DNA of 64,000 bases, taken from assembly GCA_963853835.1 (NCBI GenBank), contig OY970820.1:19833873-19897872 (forward strand), in the 5' to 3' direction. The translations under genes and the position numbers were made by a program. Under the pieces are notes generated by a model. The model worked only from the letters and a program-made list of their open reading frames with translations, was not told the origin of the DNA and searched no databases. The first letter of the stretch is position 1. Each line of letters opens with the position of its first letter. This DNA comes from Calendula officinalis. Taxonomy: Eukaryota; Streptophyta; Magnoliopsida; Asterales; Asteraceae. This document shows, one piece after another, positions 24,440 to 35,900 of the stretch.

Positions 24440-24540
24440 AAAATAAAAAAATGTTGCTTACATGATTCGAACACAAGACCTTATGTGAGTACTGACTATG
24501 TATTAACCGATTGATCTAAATGACACTATGTTTAATCCCA
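24440..24540 (-). mobile_element. Possible tRNA-derived SINE head
   Basis: On the minus strand an A-box-like TAGATCAATCGGTTAA is followed about 35 bases later by a B-box-like GTGTTCGAATC, the spacing of an internal RNA polymerase III promoter, then a T-rich stretch. No folded tRNA and no target duplication were identified; may be chance. Confidence 0.3.
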
Positions 24541-24697
24541 AATAAACTGACAACATAACACTGCAAAACGTCAAAATTGTCCCCTGTTTTATTTCGAATA
24601 CAATTTAATATGTATTCTAGAAGGTATTACCACCCATCTTATTCAACACTTATTGTAGCGAAACGTCTTGATAAAAAAAACTCTACAATTTAGTTAC

Positions 24698-24734
24698 GGG
24701 TACCCGTCACTACATTGCGCGGGTACCCTGCTAG
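24698..24734 (+). mobile_element. Helitron 3' terminus
   Basis: Perfect 9-bp stem GGGTACCCG / CGGGTACCC with a 13-base loop, then TG and CTAG followed by T. This is the canonical Helitron 3' end (hairpin just before CTRR, insertion before T). The 5' end was not located with confidence. Confidence 0.68.
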
Positions 24735-25026
24735 TCATACTAAAATAGCGAACTTAGATAAATCGATAAATCACTGTTCAAACTCAGTCGAATATTTTAC
24801 TCTGCTTATTCACGCTTTAACTCGTAATCTCATGGTTTTGTTTGAATGTTAAGTCGTCTTCTGTACCAACCTTAATAGAAAGAGTGAAAATTCCATGTCC
24901 ATAACGTTAAATTGAGAGTTTACCTGGGTTGGTCTTTTGGCAGGTAGAGTAATAAGATTTCTGAGTGGACAAAAGAAGAGAAAATGTCTAAAAACAAGCC
25001 AAAAAATATGTCTAATACTCGTGTTT

Positions 25027-25345
25027 TGTTATAAAATCTATATAAGTATATATATGGATGACACATTTTCAATTCTAGCATGAACACATTCAATTCTAGG
25101 GTAAACCATTTTTAATATTTCTAAATCTATCATAAATGTTCTTGTCTACTAATTAATGTAGCATGGTAAATTAATAGTAAATTTTGTAGTATAAATACCC
25201 CATCATGTAAAGAAACAAAATGCACCTCATAATACACTTGCATAAGTGATTATAATTCTCTCCATCTTACTTGTTTTTTACTTTATAATCTTCAAGTTCT
25301 TTGATCAATTGCTAATAGGACCTTAATAAAAGTTAATTTATAACA
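25027..25345 (+). repeat. 5' LTR of Copia element 3
   Basis: 319 bp from TGTTATAAAATC to TTATAACA, with a TATAAATA box near 25190-25200. Confidence 0.92.
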
Positions 25346-25608
25346 CGTTATCAGCACGAAAGTTCTTAATCAAGGAAGATCAACTCAATCACAAGATACA
25401 TTTACTTAATCAAGTTAATTACTTAAGGTAAACATTTCTTATAACAATAAGCTATAATATAATAATAAATTAAATGAAACCAAATACATTTAATCAAGGA
25501 CATTATGATGACATTTGGACTACTAATCTTGGGACTACTAACATACTTACATTTATTTTTGTACTAATTTTATTCTTATGTTTACTAACCCTTTTAATTT
25601 ATGCAAAC

Positions 25609-25740
25609 TAACATTTACATTTATGTATTCTAACTTTTACTTATGCTTATGCTAACATTTATATTTATGTATTCTAACTTTTACTTATGCTTATGCTAAC
25701 ATTTATATTTATGTATTCTAACTTTTACTTATGCTTACTA
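25609..25740. repeat. 44-bp tandem repeats in the leader of element 3
   Basis: Two full copies (25631-25674, 25675-25718) and flanking partial copies of a unit built from TAACTTTTACTTATG and GCTAACATTTATATTTATG. Looser variants continue to about 25860. Confidence 0.85.
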
Positions 25741-26121
25741 ACTTTTACTTATGTAAACTAACATTTAATTTTATTGCATCTAACCTTTATTTATGTTACT
25801 AACATTTATCTACATATACTAACTTTCCTTTATGTATACTAACATTTATGCATATTTTTTCTTTCTTTTATTTACTAATTTATTTAAAATTCACTAATAT
25901 TTATACAAATATGTCTATGTATTTTATTTCTTTAATTATTCTTTTTATTAAAAAAATTATATACAATATATAACGGCTATATATGTAACGGTTATAAACG
26001 GTAAAAAACAAAATTATTTAAAATATACAATGGCTATATTTATACACTATAAATAAACACATCATCCACACTTCTTTTTACTACAAAATAATTTCTCTCA
26101 TCTTCAAAATCAAGATAAAAA

Positions 26122-26292
26122 ATGACTCACCCGTTTTTAATTTTCATGGTTGTAATGGTTATTGTACTTGGCATCTTAATTAGTCTCACATCTGATGTAT
26201 TTTATCCTTTCTTGTTCACATATGGGATGATTGTTCTCCCAATCCTGTTTTGTGCAATACATATTGATATATATATGGATTCTGATTTTTAA
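26122..26292 (+). CDS. 56-aa two-helix hydrophobic micro-ORF in the leader of Copia element 3
   Basis: ATG at 26122 (AAAAATGAC context) to TAA at 26290-26292. Residues 5-22 (FLIFMVVMVIVLGILISL) and about 28-47 (YPFLFTYGMIVLPILFCA) are strongly hydrophobic, separated by a short polar turn, and the end is acidic (MDSDF). It lies between the primer-binding site and the gag ATG at 26326, 33 bases before it and in a different frame. I know no homologue. T-rich DNA favours hydrophobic codons by chance, so coding status is uncertain. Confidence 0.3.
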   Translation: MTHPFLIFMVVMVIVLGILISLTSDVFYPFLFTYGMIVLPILFCAIHIDIYMDSDF

Positions 26293-26325
26293 CTTGTTTT
26301 TGTTCTAAATATATATAATTATAAA

Positions 26326-27312
26326 ATGTCAAACGTTGCGAAGAATGAGTTTAATGCGTTAGAAGCATCTGGTAAAAATTACAACTCATGGATCACTAAT
26401 ATGAGAGCATATTTAGCATCAATGGGTATCTTAGATGCCTTAAATGAAAATAATAATCGCTCTTCCCAAGAAAAGTGGAAAGCAGATTTCAATCTTCGTA
26501 AACACGTTGATGCTAGTTTAAAAAATGAATATTTAAAACATTGAAGACCCATATACTTTCTGGAAGTCTCTTAAAGAAAGATTTGATAATAAGAAAAAGA
26601 TTTTACTCCCCTTTGCTAGAGAAGAATGAAGATCATTAAGATTCCAAGATTTTAAACAAGTGTCTGATTATAGCTCAGTGTTGTTCATGATATGTTCACA
26701 ACTTGAATTTTGTGGAGATCCTGTGACAGATGAAGAAATGTTGGAGAAAACTTACTCCACATTCCATGCATCAAATGTTACTTTGCAAGAGAATTTGCGA
26801 TTGCAAAAATTCTCAAAATATTCTGATTTGCAAGAATATCTTCTGACGGCTGAGCAAAACTATATGCTCTTAATGAGAAATCATGAGTCCCGTCCCACAG
26901 GATCAACAGCATTCCTTGAATTCAATGCTGCAGAAAACGTTGGTCCTCGGAATAACACAAGGGGACGTGGTCGTGCCCGTGGACGAGGACGTTTTACTCA
27001 AAACTATGATAATGGCCGAAACCAAAATTTGGTCGGAGTCACCCTTATGGTCGTGGTCGCGGTTATGGTCGTGGACGTGGACGTGGATATGGACATGGTC
27101 CAAGAAATAATACTTATCATGCTCCACAAGGTAACAAAGTTCAGTCACAAAACAAGACCACAAAACATGATGCTGAAGCAAGTGCTTCTCAGAACAATCA
27201 AAATGTGTGTTATAGATGTGGTAGCACGGGCCACTGGCAAAGTACTTGTCGCACACCTTCTCACTTTTGCAAGCTATATCAAGCTTCCTTAAGCAAAAGG
27301 AGAAAGAAGTAA
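26326..27312 (+). pseudogene. Gag of Copia element 3, broken
   Basis: Starts MSNVAKNEFNALEASGKNYN and has the UBN2-like Gag core. The frame breaks near 26540, resumes at about 26660 (YSTFHASN, RNHESRPTGST), shifts again near 27030 inside an RGRGRG-coding repeat, and ends with a CCHC zinc knuckle, CYRCGSTGHWQSTC, near 27210-27250. The glycine/arginine repeat makes striking but spurious Val/Asp- and His-rich translations in other frames. Confidence 0.85.
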
Positions 27313-27539
27313 ACTTTGTGGATCAATCTGAAAACACTGATCTAAATGCTTCTGATTTCTTGAATGACATGGAGTAATATGAAGCTTAATCACTCATGTC
27401 TAACCCATAATTATGTTTATGTTTTCATCTTTGTAATTCGTCTATGCATGTCGTTTGTTAAACTAGGATTTCCCTTTTCATGTAATGAATTTCTAATCAT
27501 CCTTATAATAATTTATGTTTTTCCATTTTTCAAGTTTGA

Positions 27540-28342
27540 TATGAACTCTACTGGAGCAAAACAACAATCGATGGTTGGAGATCTGTGTATTCTAGATAGT
27601 GGTTCCACATACACTATCCTTAAATCTAAGAAATATTTTTCTGAATTGAAACCAACAAAAGCAAGCATAAACACCATATCAGGTCCAACGGACTTGATAG
27701 AAGGTGTAGCAAAGGCTAATTTTATACTACCCAATGATACACAAGTTTTGTAGATAATGCTTTATTTTCTCCTAAATCAAAGAGAAATTTATTAAGTTTT
27801 AAGGACATATATCATAATGGATATGACACTCAGAGTGTGACTACACATAATAAGAAAATATTGCACATTACTAATAAAAGTCATGTATTGGAAGAACTAC
27901 CATTGCTTCAATGTGGTCTACACTACACACATATAAATATGGCAGAGTCACACATGGTAGTCAAAGTAAATAGTCACGATCCTAGTATATTTAGCTTATG
28001 GCATGACATGTTAGGGAATCCAGGCTCAACAATGACGAGGAGGATAATTGAAAACACTCATGGGCATCCATTGAAAGATCATAAGGTCCCTCGTACAAGT
28101 AAAACGAATTAATGTGCATCATGCTCCCTTGGTAAGTTGATTATAATACCTTCACCTATTAAAATTGAAATGGAAACCCCTGCGTTTCTTGAAAGAATCC
28201 AGGGTGATATTTGTGGACCGATTCATCCACCATGTGGACCATTTAGATACTTTATGGTCTTAATAGATGCATCAAGTACATGGTCTCATGTTTGTTTATT
28301 ATCAACGCGTAATGTTGCATTTGCAAAATTTCTTGCACAAAT
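27540..28342 (+). pseudogene. Protease and integrase N-half of Copia element 3
   Basis: Protease with CILDSGSTYTI (near 27590), then an integrase finger region (SLWHDMLGNPGSTM near 27990; frameshift near 28110), then ERIQGDICGPIHP and the first integrase catalytic region (MVLIDASSTWSHVCLL). Reading stops at 28342, where element 4 is inserted after FAKFLAQI. Confidence 0.83.
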
Positions 28343-28601
28343 TGTTAAGTCTAGTTTTGAGCTTAGTTATGTAATTAGGCTTAATTAGAAAGGCTTAATT
28401 GTGTTTAGAGGTTATAGTATATAAGGCTTTATGTTGACTTTGAATGTAAGCTTTCCATCATTTGAATGAATTAATCTTTGAAAGCATTCCCTCCATCTCC
28501 ATCTCTCTCTAAAGAACACACACACAATACACACACTTGATCTTCAATTTCTTAGCAAATCACCATGGATTAGCTTCATTTCAATTGCATTTGATCTCTC
28601 A
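28343..28601 (+). repeat. 5' LTR of Copia element 4
   Basis: 259 bp. It contains a short extra duplication (TTAGAAAGGCTTAA) absent from the 3' LTR, and ends in an ACACACACAATACACACAC-type purine/pyrimidine stretch and CTCTCA. Confidence 0.92.
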
Positions 28602-28615
28602 TTCGGTATCAGAGC
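28602..28615 (+). other. Primer-binding site of Copia element 4
   Basis: TTCGGTATCAGAGC, the initiator-tRNA site with one base changed (TGG to CGG). Confidence 0.85.
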
Positions 28616-29029
28616 AAAAACTCTCAAAGGGTGGATCCAATTTCGTGGTGATTCGTTCCAGATCTGAGTTTTTGCAAGTTCATGTTCGTTCGTCACTGAA
28701 AATTAAATCTGCAAATTTTTCTGTTTGAGTCGATGAATTGAGTGAAGATTATTGTTTCTCCATCGATTCTAATAGGAATAGAATCAAATTTCGATCAATT
28801 CCATCAACAATTGATCATGATACAGTGATTTTAGTGAAAAAAGTTGAAAAGTTCAAAAAGCTTCTGAAAATCGAAGTATTAGAGCTATAGTGTTATGGAT
28901 TGAAGGATATTAGCGGATCAGATTGTTAGAAAAGAGATTTCGAGCAGATAGGGATTGGAATCATTGAATTTGGTCGAGTATTGAGCAAAATCGAATCAAA
29001 ATGGTGAAGTATTGAGCTGTGTTCGTCCG

Positions 29030-29470
29030 TCAACGTCTTCGGCTTCAAGAACACGAAGAAGGTGTTCGGCTCCTCTTCTTGTTCGGCCCATAATAGTTCG
29101 GCCCGCACATCGGCCCAAACATCTATTCGGCACGAAGTCAATATCAGTGTTAAGCTACAGATTAACGTATCAAAGTGTTCGACCATTTGTTGTTCGGCCC
29201 AACCAACTGTTCGGCCCGAACAATCTTAAGCCCGAAGTCATTTGTTGTTCGGCCCGAAGTCATTTGTTGTTCGGCCCGAAGTCATTTGCTGTTCGGCCCA
29301 TACAACTGTTCGGCCCGAAGTCATTTATTGTTCGGCTCATACAACTGTTCGGCCCGAAGACATTTCCAGTGTGCGGCCCATAAATCTGTTCGGCCTGTCA
29401 CATTTGACCCAAGTCTTCGGCCCGAGCATATTTTGCTTCTAGTGTTCGGCCCATACAATCTTCGGCCCAA
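29030..29470. repeat. TTCGGCCC repeat array in the leader of element 4
   Basis: About 17 copies of TTCGGCCC or near variants. The core (29180-29360) is a tandem array of TGTTCGGCCCGAAGTCATTT alternating with TGTTCGGCCCATACAAC. It is GC-rich against an AT-rich background and lies between primer site and gag. Confidence 0.9.
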
Positions 29471-29512
29471 TTTGTTTTAAAAAATCCAATTTTTATTAAA
29501 AATCATTTTAAA

Positions 29513-31950
29513 ATGACATCTAAAGATGCACTTTCGATCGGATCTGATCTCAAACCTCCTGTGTTATATCGAGGAGAATATCCTCAGTGGAAGAAATGAT
29601 TTCTCCACTTCATCAAGAATCAGGAGCTATCTGTGGAAATTCTTAAATCCCTCGAGCATGGAAATAAAGTATTTTATGAAGATGCTATTGCTGATCCGGA
29701 TGCTACTCCTGTAGTTATCAGTAGTAAACGTCGTGTTCCTCCTGCTGAATATCCAGTTCAACAAGCACGAAGGGCCAAAGCCGATGTACAATCATATTCA
29801 TTTATGCTTCAAGGCTTACCAAACGACATCTATAACAATTTAGATAGTCTTGAAACCGGTAAAGAGCTGTGGTATGAGATCAGAATGCAAATGGATGGTA
29901 AAGTGTTAGGCAACAAAGCAAAGATGGTTACTACCCTAAACTCTTATCAATCATTCAAGGCCATAAATGGAGAAGATTTGGAAAGTACATATCATAGATA
30001 TTGTACATTGATGAATGAACTTCGTAACAACCACTTGCGAAAAGAAATTTTGGAGCTCAACATCAAATTCATTCATAGTCTTTTACCATAGTGGGAAATA
30101 TTTGGGAATAGTGCCATGCAAGACAAAGATCTCAATCTGATCGATATTCATGAACTCTATGAATACTTGCACCAAAATGAACCTATGGTTAAGAACATAG
30201 TGAAAACTAAACAAGAGACTGATGATACTCTTGCACTGCTCACAAAACAACATCGTCTGTATGCATCAGCGACTAAAATGAAAGAGAGTGTTGAGGCACC
30301 TGTGACATCTACAACTGATGATTTGCAAAAAGAACTCGAAGATGTACTTCAAGCTATGTCACTTATTTCAAATTATAAGAAGAAGTATTACAAAAAACCC
30401 ACAAACAACAACTTTATATCGTCCTCGAAAACAACACTGGATCCATCTGCTCCATCTGCTTCAGCAACAAACAACACAACTGATAAGCAATCTCTTACAC
30501 CACTGGATCCAACAAAAAAATGTTACAATTGTGGTATTGCTGGTCATTACTCACGTGATTGCAAGAAACCCAAAGTCCGTGATTCTGATTACTTTAAACG
30601 AAAGATGCTCATGGCTAAGCAAATAGAGGCTGGAAAGGTGTCGTTAGCTGAAGACCTTAGTTGGATGGAAGATTCTGAACCTCCCGATGAAGAACATTCA
30701 GCCAACTTGTGTTTTATGGCGAGAGAAAATGCTGAGGTTGCTGATCGTATTAATGAAATCGATGAGGATGGCAAGGTACATACTTCTCTTCTCTCTAATG
30801 AAAATACTTCCAATAATTCTGATACTTGTTTTATCCAAACTCAAATATCTCAAATAGAATTATTAACCCAAAAACTTTTAGTAGAAAAAGATTTAAATGA
30901 TCAACTTAAAGATCGTTTAAATATTTTGGAAAAACAAAATAAACAAAATGCTCATCTAGGTGATCAACTTGTTCATCATATTCAACAAACTCAAGTTTTT
31001 AAACAAGAGAATTTGGAGTTACAAATCAAATATCAGAATTACAGGCTAAGTTTGATTACAATCACAAATTATACACAAAAACACGGCATGAATATCAATA
31101 TAATAAAAATGCGTTTGCACGTAAACAACAAGATTTTGACGACAATGAAAAACAGTTTAAATCTTTAAACTCACCAATCAAAGAATTAACTGAAAATATT
31201 CATGAACAAAAAATAATTTCATTAAATGAAATGAAAACCAAATAAAATATCATAAACACACTCAAGCATGAAACCAATAAATTGAATTCCCATATCAAAC
31301 ATCTTGAGGAATTGATTGTCAAAAGAGGACACACTGATCAAACCATTCATCTTAACAAGCCAAAAGACTTTAAATATTTTAATTCAAGAGAAGGGCTCGG
31401 TGCTGACAATCCTGAATATCTTAAGACTTCATGCAAAATGGTTCCTACATTATATGATTCAAGATACATGCACCATGGGATCTCACAAAGATTTGTTCGT
31501 ATAACTGATGAGGAAGAAGAAATAGAGACTTTCAACCGAGCTAGAAAGGAGAATGTCCAAATTAGTTTCAATTCCACTGAATTAAATAAATCATATGAAA
31601 CTAAAAAGGTCAAATTTGAAAATGATGATTATTTTCCAATTATAACACCTGAAGAATTTGAGATAAAAGGGAATGTTGTACTTCAACAGAAGATAACACC
31701 AAAGATTTATGTTCCCTCTCTAATTCTAGAAAAGAAAATTTGTCAACTGGAAAATGAAATCGATGAAACACATAAGGCATTTGACAAAGAAAAATCTGAT
31801 TTACAAACCAAAATTCATGAATTAGAAGATAAAATCGTAGCAATAAAATCTATTTCTAATCAACAGGCTTCTAATCAAAATGCTTCTTCAAAACCAACGT
31901 CTCAAAATGCAAATTCTTCTTCTCCTAAAACTCCAATTCTTTTAAGATGA
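29513..31950 (+). pseudogene. Gag of Copia element 4 with coiled-coil extension
   Basis: ATG 29513 (MTSKDALSIGSDLKPP). In-frame stops lie near 29600 and at 30089-30091. The UBN2 core is MLQGLPNDIYNNLD to RYCTLMNEL. A CCHC knuckle (CYNCGIAGHYSRDC, near 30522-30563) is followed by an acidic segment (LSWMEDSEPPDEE), then long heptad-like coiled coils (about 30850-31160 and 31690-31850). Frameshifts lie near 31170-31280. This layout resembles the large Gags of some plant Copia elements; the role of the extension is unknown. Confidence 0.83.
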
Positions 31951-32013
31951 GATTCTAATTCCTCTGTTTTAAATTTTTCAGATCGAAATTTAAAATCCAA
32001 GCTTAAGAAGCCA

Positions 32014-32780
32014 GTGCAAGGCGGAGTGAAAGAAGTTGAGCAGTTTAAGAAGTCTAATTCGACTAAGTCTAGTATGCTTAAGTCCAAGGAGCTTAAGAAG
32101 TCTAAGTCTCCTTCGTTTTTAGCTTCTTCATTTTTTAATTCCAATAAATGTAATAACTCAACAAAGTTTATTTCTCCTGCTAAACTTTATGGTATTGTGT
32201 ATGATTCTGCAATTTATCGTCCTGTTAATTTCATTGTTAATGGTGTAAATTTGGTTGTTAAAATAGATAAAAATGGAAACAAAGTTTATTTTGACAGAAA
32301 AACTGATCAACCAATTTCTCAATATGATACACGATATTTTGTTTGAAAAGATGCTCCATGTGGTCCTCGACATGATGTACTTCATAAAAATGGTTCAATC
32401 ATTCATTCATGTACAATTTGTTATCCAGAACCCTGCCGAACAATGATTGCTCAATCTCAAACACCTCTAACTACACGTTCTTCTCATAAATCTCCAAAAT
32501 CTGTTTATCGTGTAGTTCTGCACCTAAATCTCCAAAATCCGTTTATCGCGTAGTTTCTGCACCTAAATCTTCAAAATTAGTTTATCGTGTAGTTTCCGCA
32601 CCTAAATCTCCAAAATCCATTTATCGCGTAGTGTCTGCACCTAAATCGCCAAATTTCGGTTCCTCAACTCCGTCTCCCAAGCTAAATCAAAAACCATCTA
32701 AGTTTGTTAAATATAAATGGATTCAAAATGAACATTCACATTGGATTTTAATTTCTCCTAAGAAATCCCTAAAATGGTCT
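32014..32780 (+). pseudogene. Basic/linker region of the element 4 polyprotein
   Basis: Lys/Ser-rich start (VEQFKKSNSTKSSMLKSKEL), then a conserved-looking globular stretch (YRPVNFIVNGVNLVVKIDKN). A TGA at 32344-32346 interrupts it. After that come a Cys-containing patch (HSCTICYPEPC) and the 13-residue repeat array. No domain recognised. Confidence 0.6.
32485..32650 (+). repeat. 39-bp tandem repeat encoding PKSPKSVYRVVSA
   Basis: Four units plus a partial one: 32485-32522 (one base short), 32523-32561, 32562-32600, 32601-32639, and a start at 32640. The in-register translation is a 13-residue Pro-Lys-Ser-rich repeat. The missing base in unit 1 shifts the upstream reading frame. Confidence 0.9.
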
Positions 32781-32929
32781 ATCAAATTAACAAACACATA
32801 ACTGCCTCCTTGCAGTTCTCCAGAACTCTAAATACATTCTTACTTAAAATTCTTCATAAGACATCTATTACTAATCGTTCAGGACCCATAACTGATTGGG
32901 TACCAAATTTTTAATTGTCTTATGTAGAA

Positions 32930-35900
32930 TGTTTGGTATCTTGATTCTGGTTGTTCAAGACACATGACCAGAAACAAGAAGTTATTAACAAATTTTAGAG
33001 ACAAATGTTTGGGAACTGTTCGGTTTGGGAATGACCATTTAGCTGCAATAATGGGTATTGGAGATATAATTCGTCACAATTTAGTCATCCGGAATGTGAA
33101 CTATGTTGAAGATCTTGCACACAATCTTTTTAGTATTGGTCAATTTTGTGATAGAACATTGGAAGTTAATTTTCGAACAAAGAAATGTGTTGTTCGCATC
33201 TATGATGGCGAAAAACTTCTTACCGGAACTCGTGAGACGAATCTTTTTACAATTAATTTGGATGATGTGACCCCACTTGACGAAGTATGCTTAATGTCAA
33301 CGGCATCGTCAAATGAATCATGGTTATGGCACCGTCGTCTTTCTCACCTTAATTTCAAATCGATCAACAAGTTGGTAAAAGGTGGTCATGTCTCTGGTCT
33401 TCCAGATGTTAAATTTAACAAGGATCATCTTTGTTCGTCTTGCGAAATGGGAAAAATGATAAAAAGTCCCATAAGTCCAAACCAGTTCAAAGTACTTCAA
33501 AACCGCTTGAATTACTTCATATGGACTTATGTGGCCCAATGAGTGTTCAAACCATGGCCGGTAAACGATATGTGTTGGTTATTGTTGATGATTATTCACG
33601 TTATACATGGGTTTATTTCTTACGAACAAAAGATGAAGCTACTGAGATCATCATTGCCTTCATCAAGAAAACTCAGACGAATTTAGAACTCAAAGTTCAT
33701 ACCATTCGTACTGACAATGGGACTGAATTTAAAAATCAAACTTTGGATTCTTTCCTTGAATCAGTTGGTATATCTCATCAATTTTCCGCTGCCCGTACCA
33801 TGCTTTCATTTTCAAAACTCCCATTATCTCTTTGGGCTGAAGCCATTAGTACGGCATGTTTCACTCAAAATCGTTCAATCATAAACAAAACCTACAACAA
33901 AACTCCATATGAACTCATTAATAACCGAATTCCAAATGTCAAATTTTTTCATACTTTTGGGAGTCGATGCTTCATCCTAAATGACAAAGACAAATTAAAT
34001 AAATTTGAAGCTAAAGCTAATGAAGGAGTTTTGTCGGGTATTCACGTGAATCCGCATCGTTCAGAGTATATAATCGGTCAAAACAGACGGTTAGAGAAAG
34101 TGTCAATGTTAACTTTGATGAAACTTTTCCAATAGATTCATTAACTACAAATGTTGAAATTCCTCTACCTTCGTCTTCGCCTTCCACATCTCAAAATGAT
34201 TTAGATGTCTTGTTTGAAAAGTTTTATGATGATTATCATAACATTCGACATACTTTACTTGAGGAGGCTGGCGTTCCATTTCCATCTGTAGCCGATGTTC
34301 AATCTATTACTGTACCTGAAGTGCAAAATTCAAGTTCAACTGACTCTCCATCTCCTACTTCTGCTGAACCAACTAACAACTTTTCTCGTTCAAATTCAGT
34401 TTCACCTTTGGAAACTCAATCATCACCGGAAAATACCCCACCTTTGCAAAATCAATCATCTCCGGATACTTCTTCACCTTTGCACAATCAATCATCCCCG
34501 AACGATTCCCCACCTTCTGGAAATGCTGCAAATACTTTAGATTTCTCTTTAGTTCCAGCACAAACTCCACCTTCTGGTCAAGCTGCTAATCCTTTAGATT
34601 TATCTTTAGTTCCAGCACAACCTCCACCATTGGTGATTGATTTCTCTAAATTCAACGTTAAACGAGTAGATCCTCCACCTTCTACATCAAATGCTCAAAC
34701 TGCAATAATCCCTCATCCTGTATTCACTGACACCTCAAATATAATTCCAGGTCAACTTCCACTTCCTCATTCTCTTAAATGGACAAGAGAGCATCCTTTG
34801 CATCAAATAATCGGTGATCCTGAATCTTCTGTTCAAACCCGTAGAGCCACTGCTGACGAATGTCAATATTCTTCTTTTCTAAGCTCTATTGAACCTAAAA
34901 AAGTCAGTGAAGCTCTCTCAGACCCAGACTGGATCCTTGATATGCAAGAAGAAATCAATCAATTTGAACAATTAAAAGTTTGGCGTCTGGTTCCAAAACC
35001 ACCTGGGAAATCTGTTATTGGTACAAAGTGGATTTTCAAAAACAAAAAGGATGAAAATGGGATAGTAATTCGTAATAAAGCACGTCTCGTTGCGTAAGGA
35101 TATGCTCAACAGGAGGGTATTGACTTTGAAGAAACGTTTGCTCCTGTTGCACGAATAGAAGCCATTCGAATATTTTTGGCATATGCAGCACATAAGAATT
35201 TTACAATTTATCAAATGGATGTCAAAACTGCATTTTTAAATGGTATTCTCAATGAAGAAGTGTTCAATCATCAACCCGAAGGTTTTGTAGATCCAAGTTT
35301 TCCTAATCATGTGTATATTCTCGACAAAGCTTTGTATGGCTCGAGACAAGCTCCTCGCGCGTGGTATGATGTACTCTCTAAATTCTAAGTTGATTCTGGT
35401 TTTTCAAAAGGAAAAATCGATACAACTCTTTTCATCAAACGACAAGGGGAAGATATAGTTCTCATTCAAATTTATGTCGATGATATCATTTTTGGTTCTA
35501 CAAATCCCAAATACTGCAAAAAGTTCTCTGATCTTATGGTTAAACGATTTGAGATGAGTATGATGGGGGAAATGAATTTTTTCTTGGTCTTCAAGTTCGC
35601 CAATTACCTACCGGGATCTTCATCAATCAATCCAAGTATATCACTGATCTCTTGAAGAAATATCTCATGGATGATTGTAAACCAATACCGACGCCGATGT
35701 CACCTGGTTCTAAATTGCATGCTGATCCTGATGGCAAACTTGTTGATATTACAAATTATCGGGGGATGATCGAATCCTTGTTATATCTCACTTCGAGTCG
35801 ACCAGACATTATGTTCTCTACTTGCATATGTATTCGGTATCAGGCTGCTCCTAAAGAATCACATTTTCAAGCAGTCAAACGTATATTTCGTTATCTGAAG

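Larger units (their letters stand above)
22766..25021. other. Gene-free AT-rich DNA with transposon relics
   Basis: No host gene. It includes a decayed Stowaway-like patch (CCCCACAAAAAAGTTCTCAT near 23560), a tRNA-like SINE candidate and a Helitron 3' end, listed separately. Confidence 0.5.

Noticed and set aside
26903..27256. Minus-strand frame with His-Val-Asp-rich repeats
   Set aside because: Antisense of the RGRGRG-coding repeat in Gag of element 3; not a metal-binding protein.
29180..29360. CRISPR-like repeat array
   Set aside because: Eukaryotic nuclear DNA, repeats contiguous with no unique spacers; a tandem repeat in a retrotransposon leader.
29012..29480. Overlapping frames translating as SARxHLLFGP repeats
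   Set aside because: Translations of the TTCGGCCC array in an untranslated leader; all three frames stay open because the repeat lacks stops.
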